A stretch of DNA of 6,816 nucleotides from DASPLH01 sp035627675 (GCA_035627675.1 DASPLH010000107.1:1-6816); one strand, 5' to 3'; positions 1 to 5,875 are shown, numbered from the stretch's first letter. Numbers and translations: made by a program. The notes: generated by a model not told the origin, from the letters alone.

Positions 1-647
1 CGGCCCGCGTCGGTCAAGCCGGGATCGTTTAGCTTCCCGGTCTGCGGGTCCTTATTGACGTCTCCCGACGACTGCGCCCACTCTGTCGAATTCATCCAGG
101 TCAGCGTCATGTAGCGCACGCCGAGCCGGTAGAAGTCGCGAAGCAGTCGTGGGTCGTTCTCGATGGCGTGTCCGCCCTCGACACCGATCAGGGCGGCGAG
201 CCGTTTGCGCGGACCCGAGCGGGCCGCGCGGATGTCCCTGGCCGAGAACGCCATGACCATCGAATCCGGGTGCTTGCGCACGGTCTCGTAGATCGAGTCG
301 ATCATGGCGAACGCCCGGTGCGCGTACTGCCCCTTGTATTTCTCGGGATCGACCCAGACGGAGAAGAACTCCGCGCCGAGGTTCCCGGCCCGAACCTTCG
401 CAAGGTCCCAATGGCCGGTGCCGGCGTCGTCGGCCGGGTCGAAGTTCTCGTCGATGAAGCGTCCGGTCGTGTCCGCGTGCGTGTCGATGACGATTGCGCG
501 GTTGTGAATGGCCTTCCAGTCGGTAGATGTTGCCCCACGCTTGGGCTTGGCGGCCGGAACCTTCGGTCTTTCGGCAGATGCCTGCGCAAGTAAAGCTGTC
601 GTGAGAAAGATTGCGGAACAGAGAACGAACAGCGATCGGATCCTCAT
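1..647 (-). CDS. Secreted M19 (renal-type) dipeptidase, N-terminal part, truncated by window edge
   Basis: I translated this minus-strand frame by hand. It opens with ATG at 645-647 and stays open for 215 codons to the left edge, so the C-terminus is missing. Seen: a Sec signal peptide (residues 1-25, MRIRSL, a hydrophobic core, then AxA cleavage after ASA), a Lys/Pro-rich linker, then the M19 signature IDTHADT with H57 and D59 as the HxD zinc pair. GVEGGH places E157 as the bridging-zinc glutamate. It is followed by the family pattern LRDFYRLGVRYMTLTW and an N-x-WA-x-SS stretch. Family knowledge: M19 enzymes are di-zinc TIM-barrel hydrolases that cleave dipeptides, some with D-residues at the second position; the two later zinc histidines would lie beyond the edge. 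The full protein should be roughly 400 residues. The signal peptide implies export, so a role in peptide scavenging is inferred. No strong Shine-Dalgarno precedes the ATG. The family call is firm; the substrate is unknown. Confidence 0.88.
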   Translation of the reverse strand, partial: MRIRSLFVLCSAIFLTTALLAQASAERPKVPAAKPKRGATSTDWKAIHNRAIVIDTHADTTGRFIDENFDPADDAGTGHWDLAKVRAGNLGAEFFSVWVDPEKYKGQYAHRAFAMIDSIYETVRKHPDSMVMAFSARDIRAARSGPRKRLAALIGVEGGHAIENDPRLLRDFYRLGVRYMTLTWMNSTEWAQSSGDVNKDPQTGKLNDPGLTDAG

Positions 648-697
648 GGTCTGGGCAGACAGTTTACAGCATCGGCCAGCAAGCGATCCTTCTTCTC

Positions 698-769
698 GTC
701 ATCTTGAGCGAGAACTCGCAGCAGAACGCGTAGCGGATGCGAGTTCGAGTCGAAAGACCTCGCGGTTCT
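698..769. repeat. REP-like intergenic palindromic element
   Basis: This stretch begins GTCATCTTGAGCGA and ends GAGTCGAAAGACCTCGCGG. Between them lies a perfect 9-bp inverted repeat, GAACTCGCA (712-720) and TGCGAGTTC (738-746), with a 17-nt loop. The outer halves match a common dispersed motif of the form GTCATCCTGAGCGA … GAGTCGAAGGACC that I recall from many acidobacterial and other genomes. It lies upstream of the M19 gene and downstream of the DUF5715 gene, with no coding potential of its own. The hairpin is seen directly; family membership is from memory, and a genome-wide copy count would settle it. Confidence 0.55.
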
Positions 770-884
770 AGCGCTGGCATCTGCAGAGCTAATGTGGGTC
801 CATCGATACCGTGAACCGTAGCGCTCGACTTGATGTCGGAAATGCCGCAGGTTCACATCATCGCGCTCGCTCCCCTGGCTCCCA

Positions 885-915
885 CAAAGCGAACAGCCCG
901 GCCGAAGCCGGGCTG
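885..915 (-). terminator. Rho-independent terminator of the DUF5715 gene
   Basis: A perfect 9-bp stem (894-902 with 907-915) closes on a four-base loop that reads UUCG on the minus-strand RNA. It lies 17 bases past the stop codon of the gene ending at 933. The following bases on that strand, GTTCGCTTTGT, are only moderately U-rich, so termination may be partial. Confidence 0.65.
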
Positions 916-932
916 CGTTGAATCCATAACTG

Positions 933-1640
933 TTATTGACCGCCGACGCGCTCTGCGAGTTGCTCTTCCTCCCGGTACTCCATGTACCGCTCGGAAACCA
1001 TGATGTGATAGCACGCCTGGCGGCGTTCTTCGGCGGCCTCGATGATCCCGCGCTGCTGCAGCGGCAGCAGGTACGCGTTGATCCACTTGCGCTGTTTGCG
1101 CGACATGCCCTTCTTGCCGATGTCAATCGTCAGCCCTGCCAGGTGCGAGGAGGCGGTCTCGCCTTCGATGGGCGCTGCGTTGCGATTCGTCCGGCGAAGC
1201 TTCTTCTGCTGCTCGACCGTGCGAACGGCCGAGGTCACCTGGATCGGCTTGCGGAACTCCCTGTAGTAAGCCTCCGAGAGGTCTTCCAGGAACTGCCGCG
1301 TCCAGGAACGGCAGTAGTTACGGGTGCCGAGGATGTTCTTGTTCACCGCCAGCGCCTTGGTGGGAACGATCGCGACCAGTTCGTCGCGCTCCACCAGGTC
1401 GAGCAACTCGTCGTCGTTGGCAATGCGAGTCAGCTGAAGGCGGTCGATCTCGTAGTTCTGGCGCAGCAGGGATTCGCGCGAGCCACGGAGCACAGGGTTC
1501 CATACGGCGCGACGGACACGAACCTTGCGCGTGCGCGCACCTCGGCGTGTCGAGGTCTTCGCGTGGATGGCGAAGAGATCGGTGGCTCCGAAAACGGCGA
1601 ACAAGGTCACCAGGCAGATCGTGTTGCGTAAAGCGCGCAA
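933..1640 (-). CDS. Secreted DUF5715 / peptidase-M15-like protein
   Basis: A 235-residue protein starting at TTG. A signal peptide spans about residues 1-24 (MRALRN, hydrophobic core, DLFA), followed by a strongly basic segment (28-45, TSTRRGARTRKVRVRR). The conserved part runs from about 105 to 215: NYCRSWTRQFLEDLSEAYY, then IQVTSAVRTVEQQKKLRR, the motif SSHLAGLTIDI, and CYHIMV. H166, D173 and H212 sit where M15 (VanY/DacY-like) and DUF882 proteins bind zinc, and SxHxxGxxxDI is the diagnostic pattern. I recall this arrangement as DUF5715, frequent in acidobacteria. A periplasmic role in peptidoglycan cross-bridge or stem-peptide trimming is inferred. The glutamate that normally precedes the last zinc histidine (ExxH) is replaced here by A209, so activity is uncertain. 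The gene is monocistronic, with its own terminator downstream and 367 bp to sdhB upstream. Confidence 0.82.
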   Translation of the reverse strand: MRALRNTICLVTLFAVFGATDLFAIHAKTSTRRGARTRKVRVRRAVWNPVLRGSRESLLRQNYEIDRLQLTRIANDDELLDLVERDELVAIVPTKALAVNKNILGTRNYCRSWTRQFLEDLSEAYYREFRKPIQVTSAVRTVEQQKKLRRTNRNAAPIEGETASSHLAGLTIDIGKKGMSRKQRKWINAYLLPLQQRGIIEAAEERRQACYHIMVSERYMEYREEEQLAERVGGQ

Positions 1641-1960
1641 GACTTCACTCCAGCAGCAGAAACTAAGACCCGATTCCCGGAAGGCATGCCCCGCGGGGTC
1701 CGCCGGGCTTCCCGCCCGGCGTTGGAGTTCGCGTATGCCGACTCCAAGCTGGTCATCAGGAACTCACGCGCAGTGTAACCCAGAGTTGCTGGAATGGAAC
1801 TAAGTGAAATACCGAGGGGAAGCAGAAGAAGCAACCTTTCGTACATGAACTTCGGGTCACTCGCCGGCGAAGTCCTCGCCATCGGGAGGCCCCCTTCGTG
1901 CTTCGGCGCCGCGCCACGCGAACGCGGTCCGGGCCGTCGTTCGGCAGGTCACGCGGCGCA
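1641..1960. other. Intergenic region with hairpins, no convincing gene
   Basis: I see no gene here. Near the DUF5715 start are a 10-base palindrome CCCCGCGGGG (1689-1698) and a perfect 7-bp stem (1702-1708 with 1714-1720, loop TTCCC). They would fall in the 5' leader of the DUF5715 mRNA if transcription starts upstream of 1720. The promoter of that gene should lie here, but I could not pick out a good -35/-10 pair. A minus-strand frame at 1607-1882 has one hydrophobic stretch but is judged not to be a gene. Confidence 0.5.
1648..1651 (-). promoter_or_regulatory. Shine-Dalgarno supporting a TTG start
   Basis: On the minus strand GGAG lies 7 bases before the TTG at 1638-1640. No ATG or GTG with a comparable site and an intact signal peptide is available in the same frame. 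The signal peptide begins exactly at this TTG, which supports the start. Confidence 0.65.
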
Positions 1961-1989
1961 AGAAAACGGCGCGGCCGAAGCCGCGCCGT
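1961..1989 (-). terminator. Strong rho-independent terminator of the sdh operon
   Basis: A perfect 10-bp stem (1966-1975 with 1980-1989) closes on a UUCG loop in the minus-strand RNA and is followed by UUUUCU. It starts about 20 bases past the sdhB stop codon. It has the same UUCG-loop design as the terminator of the neighbouring DUF5715 gene, but with a longer stem and a better U tract. Confidence 0.9.
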
Positions 1990-2007
1990 AGATGCAAACA
2001 TGTAAAT

Positions 2008-2757
2008 CTATGTCCGGAAGAAATCCAGGATCGCTTTCTTCATCACGTCCTTGCCGACCTCGGAGATGGACTTCGTCAGCGGGATGTCCTTCGGGCAGAC
2101 CTCGACGCAGTTCTGGGCGTAGCCGCACTCCTGGATGCCGCCGTCTCCCATCAGGGCCGCGAGTCGTTCGTTCTTCAGCGCCTTGCCCGTCGGGTGCGTG
2201 TTGAACAGCCGCACCTGCGAAATCGTCGCCGCGCCCACGAATCCCGTGCTCTCATTGAACTGCGGACAGGCTTCCATGCAGCAGCAGCACGAAATGCAAC
2301 GCGACAGTGGATACGCGCCTTCCTGCTCTTCCGGAGACATGCGCGGGCCCGGTCCGAGGTCGTACGAGCCATCCACCGGCACCCAGGACTTCGTCGCCTT
2401 GAGGTTTTCAAACAGGACGGAGCGGTCCACCGAGAGGTCGCGGATGACGGGGAATTTCGTGAAAGGCTCGAGCGCGATCGGCTGGTCCAGCTTGTCAACC
2501 AGCGCCGAGCACGCCATGCGAGCCTTGCCGTTGATCAGCATCGCGCAGGAACCGCAGATCTCTTCCAGGCAACTGCTGTCGTAGGTGATCGGCGTCGAGG
2601 CCTTGCCCTCGCGTGTGACCGGGTTCGCCGCGATCTCCATGAGGCAGGAGATCACGTTCATGCCCGGCTTCCAGGCCAGCTCAAACTCTTCCCAGTACGG
2701 CTTGGACTGTGGATCCGTCTGGCGCTTGATCTTGATGAGTACCGTCTTGTTTGCCAT
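2008..2757 (-). CDS. sdhB: Succinate dehydrogenase iron-sulfur subunit
   Basis: A 249-residue iron-sulfur subunit that passes electrons from the SdhA flavin to quinone at SdhC. The N-terminal ferredoxin domain (about 1-105) holds the [2Fe-2S] ligands C63, C68, C71 and C83 in the pattern SSCLEEICGSCAMLING. The C-terminal domain has CxxCxxCxxxCP (C154, C157, C160, C164P) and C211 … C217 … C221P. By homology C154, C157, C160 and C221 hold the [4Fe-4S] cluster, and C164, C211 and C217 hold the [3Fe-4S] cluster. Odd: residues 157-160 are four cysteines in a row, encoded by four identical TGC codons. Length and all ligands are normal, so the gene should be functional. The start is ATG; AAGG lies 10 bases upstream, a weak-to-moderate ribosome site. 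It is the last gene of the operon, 55 bases after the 47-aa ORF, and is closed by a strong terminator. Confidence 0.96.
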   Translation of the reverse strand: MANKTVLIKIKRQTDPQSKPYWEEFELAWKPGMNVISCLMEIAANPVTREGKASTPITYDSSCLEEICGSCAMLINGKARMACSALVDKLDQPIALEPFTKFPVIRDLSVDRSVLFENLKATKSWVPVDGSYDLGPGPRMSPEEQEGAYPLSRCISCCCCMEACPQFNESTGFVGAATISQVRLFNTHPTGKALKNERLAALMGDGGIQECGYAQNCVEVCPKDIPLTKSISEVGKDVMKKAILDFFRT

Positions 2758-2812
2758 TGTTGTCGAGCCTTCAGCTCTCCGGCGTTCCGCCGCTTGTTGA
2801 TTCCACCCTGGG

Positions 2813-2956
2813 TCACGCTCTCCGCAGGATCATCGCGCCCGCGAAGATCATGAGCATCCCGATTACGGTCCATCCGCTGTGCGGTCCGAGCAGGTCATAG
2901 ACGACCAGCGCGGCCCCAACCAGCGACATCGCAAACGCACCCCAAAGACGCTTCAC
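2813..2956 (-). CDS. 47-aa two-helix membrane miniprotein within the sdh operon
   Basis: A short frame fills most of the 203-bp gap between sdhA and sdhB. It starts at GTG (2954-2956), only 4 bases after the sdhA stop, and ends at TGA (2813-2815). The product begins MKRLWGAFAMSLVGAALVVY and ends AMILRRA. Two hydrophobic stretches (about 5-22 and 29-44) are joined by a short turn, GPHSG. Basic residues at both ends (K2, R3; R45, R46) predict a hairpin with both termini in the cytoplasm. No strong Shine-Dalgarno precedes the GTG, so translation would depend on coupling to sdhA; an internal ATG at codon 10 has a GGGG about 10 bases before it as an alternative. I recognise no family. The position suggests a small accessory or assembly partner of the Sdh complex, but it could be a general small membrane protein. 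It is not a normal SdhD, since the SdhC here is already a complete five-helix anchor. Confidence 0.6.
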   Translation of the reverse strand: MKRLWGAFAMSLVGAALVVYDLLGPHSGWTVIGMLMIFAGAMILRRA

Positions 2957-2960
2957 CTGA

Positions 2961-4751
2961 TTAGCTCGTCGCGTCGTAACGGCGCGGGCGCGGCTTGATC
3001 AGCGAAACGTCCACCGCCTCGAACTCGAAGCGAGGCTCGTCCGCATCCGGCGCGAAGTAAGCCTTCGTCGTCTTCATCCAGTTGGCGTCGTCGCGCTCCG
3101 GGAAGTCCGGCTTGTAGTGCGAACCGCGCGACTCGTCGCGCATCAGCGCGCCCTGCGTGATCACCCTGGCCAGTTGCAGCATGTTGTAGAGCTGACGGGT
3201 GAAGACGAACGAAGTATTTGCCCACATCGTCTTGTCGCTGAGGTTCACGTGACGGTAACGCTCCAGCAGTTCGACCAGCTTCGCGTCCGTGGACTGCAGT
3301 TCCTTGTTGTAACGCGTCACCGTGACGTTGCGGCTCATGACGTCGCCGAGTTCGCGCCAGATCTTGAACGGATTCTCGGTGCCGTCGGAACGCATCAGCC
3401 GCCCGTTGATCTCCTCCTGGCGGCGCTTCTCGGCCTCGTAGGCGCCATTCGCGGCCGCGGCACCCGACTTCAGCAGGTTGCGCGCGTACTGCACGGCATC
3501 CGGACCGGCCACGAAGCCGCCGTAGATGCACGACACCAGCGAGTTCGCGCCCAGGCGGTTCGCGCCGTGGATCGAGTAGTCGCACTCGCCGCAGGCATAC
3601 AGTCCCTGGATGTTCGTGCGCTGCTGGTCATCGACCCACAGTCCGCCCATCGTGTAGTGCATGCCGGGGAATATCTTCATCGGCGTCTCGCGAGGATCGT
3701 CGCCGACGAACTTCTCGTAGATCTCGAGGATGCCTTCCAGTTTGCGGTCGAGCGTCTTGCGGTCGATGTGCGTCAGGTCGAGATAGACCATCGGCTGGCC
3801 GTCCACGCCCAGCCCGTGCTCGTGCACGACTTTGTGGATGGCGCGCGTCGCCACGTCCCGCGGCACAAGGTTGCCGTACTTCGGATACCAGTCTTCCAGG
3901 AAGTACCAGCGTTCGCCCTCGGGAATGCTCTTCGGATCGCGCTTGTCGCCCTGCTGCTTCGGGACCCACACGCGGCCACCCTCGCCGCGGGCCGACTCCG
4001 ACATCAGGCGCAGCTTGTCTTCCCCCGGAATCGACGTCGGGTGCACCTGGATCATCTCGCCGTTGGCGTAGTACGCGCCCTGCTGGTACAGCGCCGATTG
4101 CGCCGAGCCCGTGCAGACCACCGAGTTCGTGGACTTTCCGAAGATCGCGCCGATACCGCCGGTCGCCATGATCACGGCTTCGGCGGGGAAGGCCACTACT
4201 TCCATCGTGCGCAGATCCATGGCCGTGATGCCTCGGCACACGCCCTGCGAATCGATGACGGCCGACAGGAACTCCCAGCTCTCGTACTTCCTGACCTTGC
4301 CTTCGCTCTCGTAGCGGCGCACCTGCTCGTCGAGCGCGTAAAGGAGCTGCTGCCCCGTCGTCGCGCCGGCGAAAGCCGTGCGGTGGAACAGCGTGCCGCC
4401 AAACCGGCGGAAATCCAACAGGCCCTCGGGAGTGCGGTTGAAGGGAACGCCCATGCGGTCGAGCAGGTCGATGATCGCCGGCGCCATATCGCACATGGCC
4501 TTTACCGGGGCCTGGTTCGCGAGGAAGTCGCCGCCGTACACCGTGTCGTCGAAATGCTGCCAGGTGCTGTCGCCTTCGCCCTTGAGGTTCTTGGCCGCAT
4601 TGATGCCGCCCTGCGCGCATACCGAGTGCGAGCGCTTCACGGCGACGATCGAGAATAGATCGACTTGGCCGCCCATTTCGGCGACCTTGATGGCCGCCGA
4701 CAACCCTGCCAGTCCGCCGCCAACGATGATGATTCTAGGATTTGCTGCCAT
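2961..4751 (-). CDS. sdhA: Succinate dehydrogenase flavoprotein subunit
   Basis: A 596-residue flavoprotein that oxidises succinate to fumarate on the cytoplasmic face of the membrane. The N-terminus has the FAD dinucleotide-binding motif VGGGLAGLSAA (10-20). RSHSVCAQGGINAA follows, where H42 is the residue that carries covalent FAD in this family. Substrate-site elements are in order: HPTSI (H237), SARGEGG (254-259), PRDVATR (R298, R303), the histidine of MHYTMGGLWV (H365) and GANRLGANSL (R399). ACGE (386-389) belongs to the second FAD-contact region. The C-terminal helical and capping part is complete, ending in a basic PRPRRYDATS. The start is ATG; AAGGA (4761-4765 on the minus strand) lies 9 bases upstream and overlaps the sdhC stop codon, so translation is probably coupled. 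Sequence alone does not separate succinate dehydrogenase from fumarate reductase; the b558-type SdhC beside it favours a menaquinone-linked enzyme. Confidence 0.97.
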   Translation of the reverse strand: MAANPRIIIVGGGLAGLSAAIKVAEMGGQVDLFSIVAVKRSHSVCAQGGINAAKNLKGEGDSTWQHFDDTVYGGDFLANQAPVKAMCDMAPAIIDLLDRMGVPFNRTPEGLLDFRRFGGTLFHRTAFAGATTGQQLLYALDEQVRRYESEGKVRKYESWEFLSAVIDSQGVCRGITAMDLRTMEVVAFPAEAVIMATGGIGAIFGKSTNSVVCTGSAQSALYQQGAYYANGEMIQVHPTSIPGEDKLRLMSESARGEGGRVWVPKQQGDKRDPKSIPEGERWYFLEDWYPKYGNLVPRDVATRAIHKVVHEHGLGVDGQPMVYLDLTHIDRKTLDRKLEGILEIYEKFVGDDPRETPMKIFPGMHYTMGGLWVDDQQRTNIQGLYACGECDYSIHGANRLGANSLVSCIYGGFVAGPDAVQYARNLLKSGAAAANGAYEAEKRRQEEINGRLMRSDGTENPFKIWRELGDVMSRNVTVTRYNKELQSTDAKLVELLERYRHVNLSDKTMWANTSFVFTRQLYNMLQLARVITQGALMRDESRGSHYKPDFPERDDANWMKTTKAYFAPDADEPRFEFEAVDVSLIKPRPRRYDATS

Positions 4752-4763
4752 GAGTATGAATCC

Positions 4764-5522
4764 TTAGTCGCGCTTCAGCTTCGGAGCGTTCTCGGGAGTA
4801 GCTGTCTGCCATTCCGTAATGCTGTGCTGTTCCCATTCGGGGTTCGGGTTGCGGAAAACCCAGATCGTCGCAAGCCCGATCACGATGAAGAGGGCCGAGA
4901 TAGCGACACCGGCCCACTGCATGCGCCTGCGCGCGCGCTCGCCGGTCACAATGCCCCACTTCGCGCAGAACAGGAAGATGCCGTAGCCGAAGTGCCACGA
5001 CGAGGCGACTACGCCGACAACATAGGTGATGAACCCGAAAGCCTCCGTCACCTCGTGCTGAACCTTGTAGAACGATGCGTCCGAAAACTCGACCAGATCG
5101 ACGCCGCTGAACCGCATCTCCCACGTGTGGTAAATGATGTAGGCAAACGCGATGATGCCCGTGTACCGCTGGAGGGTGTACATCCAGTTTGCCGTCCAGG
5201 GATACTCCTTCACGTTGTTCTCGCCGCGCCACCAGATGTAAACGCCATACAGCCCGTGGAAGGCCAGCGGGAGGAAGATTCCAAACACCTCGAGCCAGAG
5301 CCGGAAGGGAAGCCCGCTCAGGAACTTCACCTGTTGCGCGTAGGCGACGGGGCCGTTCGTGGCAAATGCGTTGGAGATGAAGTGCTCGACCAGGAACGCG
5401 CCCACAGGGATGATGCCCGACAGCGAATGCAGGCGGCGCCAGAAGAAAGAATTGCCCTGGCCGGCCCGCAACGGCGCAACACCGCGCGGGACACGGGATT
5501 CAACTTGTGCTGGTGATGCCAC
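4764..5522 (-). CDS. sdhC: Succinate dehydrogenase cytochrome b558 subunit
   Basis: A 252-residue, five-helix membrane anchor of the Bacillus-type cytochrome b558 family that binds two hemes and the quinone. Hydrophobic segments lie at about 35-52, 72-98, 119-138, 162-188 and 201-223. The family motif WRRLHSLSG (28-36) is present. H47, H89, H132 and H177 are spaced 42, 43 and 45 residues apart, close to the four heme-ligand histidines of Bacillus subtilis SdhC (28, 70, 113, 155). This supports di-heme binding. I chose the GTG at 5520-5522 because AAGGAG lies 5 bases upstream and the predicted transcript starts near 5557. A longer version from a TTG at 5561 would begin at or before the transcription start. 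It is the first gene of the operon, 12 bases before sdhA. No SdhD is expected with this anchor type. Confidence 0.93.
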   Translation of the reverse strand: MASPAQVESRVPRGVAPLRAGQGNSFFWRRLHSLSGIIPVGAFLVEHFISNAFATNGPVAYAQQVKFLSGLPFRLWLEVFGIFLPLAFHGLYGVYIWWRGENNVKEYPWTANWMYTLQRYTGIIAFAYIIYHTWEMRFSGVDLVEFSDASFYKVQHEVTEAFGFITYVVGVVASSWHFGYGIFLFCAKWGIVTGERARRRMQWAGVAISALFIVIGLATIWVFRNPNPEWEQHSITEWQTATPENAPKLKRD

Positions 5523-5527
5523 ACGAT

Positions 5528-5533
5528 CTCCTT
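5528..5533 (-). promoter_or_regulatory. Shine-Dalgarno deciding the sdhC GTG start
   Basis: On the minus strand AAGGAG lies 5 bases before GTG (5520-5522). This is the best ribosome site in the operon and fixes the sdhC start inside a leader of about 35 bases. Confidence 0.8.
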
Positions 5534-5563
5534 GTATGGAGAAAACACTTGGAAGAACCAACG

Positions 5564-5593
5564 ACTATATGTGTCGCAAAGTACGTGCGTCAA
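5564..5593 (-). promoter_or_regulatory. Sigma70-type promoter of the sdh operon
   Basis: Reading leftward, TTGACG (5588-5593) and TATAGT (5564-5569) are separated by 18 bases; each matches the consensus hexamer at five of six positions. Transcription would begin near 5557, giving a short leader before the sdhC ribosome site. The -35 box lies inside a perfect inverted repeat (5585-5601). Confidence 0.72.
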
Positions 5594-5601
5594 GAACGCA
5601 C
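5585..5601. promoter_or_regulatory. Operator-like palindrome over the sdh -35 box
   Basis: GTGCGT (5585-5590) and ACGCAC (5596-5601) form a perfect 6-bp inverted repeat around five bases, CAAGA. The -35 hexamer (5588-5593) lies within it, so a dimeric protein bound here would block RNA polymerase. I do not recognise the half-site as that of a known regulator. The inverted repeat is seen directly; the operator role is inferred. Confidence 0.4.
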
Positions 5602-5663
5602 AACTCCCTCGACTCAATCCAGTACAAACGCCTCCTCCAGCAGGAGGGAACGCATATTGCATC

Positions 5664-5845
5664 TGTCGTGGAGCCATCTGCGAGAAAGCGGCACGCGACA
5701 ACCCTCACGGCTCCCGGAAATCGAGTTCGGGAGTTCGCCTCTCGTCAAGGCCACCACTCAAAATGGGCCAGTGACGGTGGACGTGCTTCGCGGCGATTTA
5801 TGAGGGAAAATGCGCGTTCGGACCGCCTCGCGAGGGGCGGTTTTC
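5664..5845 (+). ncRNA. Candidate structured RNA or leader ending in a terminator
   Basis: This non-coding stretch between sdhC and nuoB contains several complementary segments on the plus strand. CCCTCA (5702-5707) pairs with TGAGGG (5801-5806), extended across a small internal loop by ACGCG (5693-5697) with CGCGT (5813-5817). Inside that stem are CTCCCG/CGGGAG (5711-5716 with 5728-5733) and CCACC/GGTGG (5751-5755 with 5776-5780). A GC-rich hairpin followed by TTTT closes the set at 5822-5845. Upstream, TGTCGTG (5664-5670) can pair with 5694-5700, in competition with the long stem. No known RNA family or riboswitch core is recognised, and no clear plus-strand promoter is visible. It could be a small RNA, an attenuating leader of nuoB, or chance pairing in GC-rich DNA. 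Confidence 0.27.
5822..5845 (+). terminator. Terminator-like hairpin on the plus strand upstream of nuoB
   Basis: ACCGCC (5822-5827) and GGCGGT (5836-5841) form a 6-bp stem with an 8-base loop, followed by TTT and then CGC. The orientation is plus; on the minus strand no U tract follows. No plus-strand gene is seen upstream in this window, so it would end an unrecognised transcript or attenuate a longer nuoB leader. Confidence 0.5.
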
Positions 5846-5850
5846 GCTGG

Positions 5851-5871
5851 TAGGGTGAGTCTTCCACCCTA
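5851..5871. repeat. Short inverted repeat just upstream of the nuoB promoter region
   Basis: TAGGGTG (5851-5857) and CACCCTA (5865-5871) are perfect 7-bp complements around AGTCTTC. The repeat lies a few bases upstream of a possible -35 box for nuoB. It could be a protein-binding site or an RNA hairpin; it lacks a U tract and is not a good terminator. Confidence 0.4.
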
Positions 5872-5875
5872 ATAG

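Noticed and set aside
644..1126. Minus-strand 160-codon frame between the DUF5715 and M19 genes
   Set aside because: It overlaps the DUF5715 coding region in another frame, crosses a terminator and a REP-like element, and has a low-complexity Ser/Arg-rich product.
936..1631. 231-codon plus-strand reading frame opposite the DUF5715 gene
   Set aside because: The minus-strand product has a signal peptide, zinc-site motifs, a ribosome site and a terminator; the plus-strand frame has none and mirrors it.
1607..1882. Minus-strand 91-codon frame with one hydrophobic stretch
   Set aside because: It overlaps the start of the DUF5715 gene, has codon composition unlike its neighbours, runs through the 1689-1720 palindromes, and shows no family resemblance.
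3117..4658. 513-codon plus-strand reading frame opposite sdhA
   Set aside because: sdhA on the other strand is unmistakable. The antisense frame is rich in Arg, Val, Ala and His, as expected from mirrored GC-biased codons, and has no recognisable domain.
5725..5756. tRNA- or tmRNA-like 3' end (a possible T-arm followed by GGCCACCA)
   Set aside because: The T-loop lacks the invariant A58, and no complementary 5' acceptor strand (GGCCTTG-like) lies at the right distance upstream.
5359..5853. 164-codon and shorter plus-strand frames across the sdhC 5' region and intergenic gap
   Set aside because: They run antisense through sdhC, its promoter and the structured non-coding stretch, and they encode no recognisable motif.
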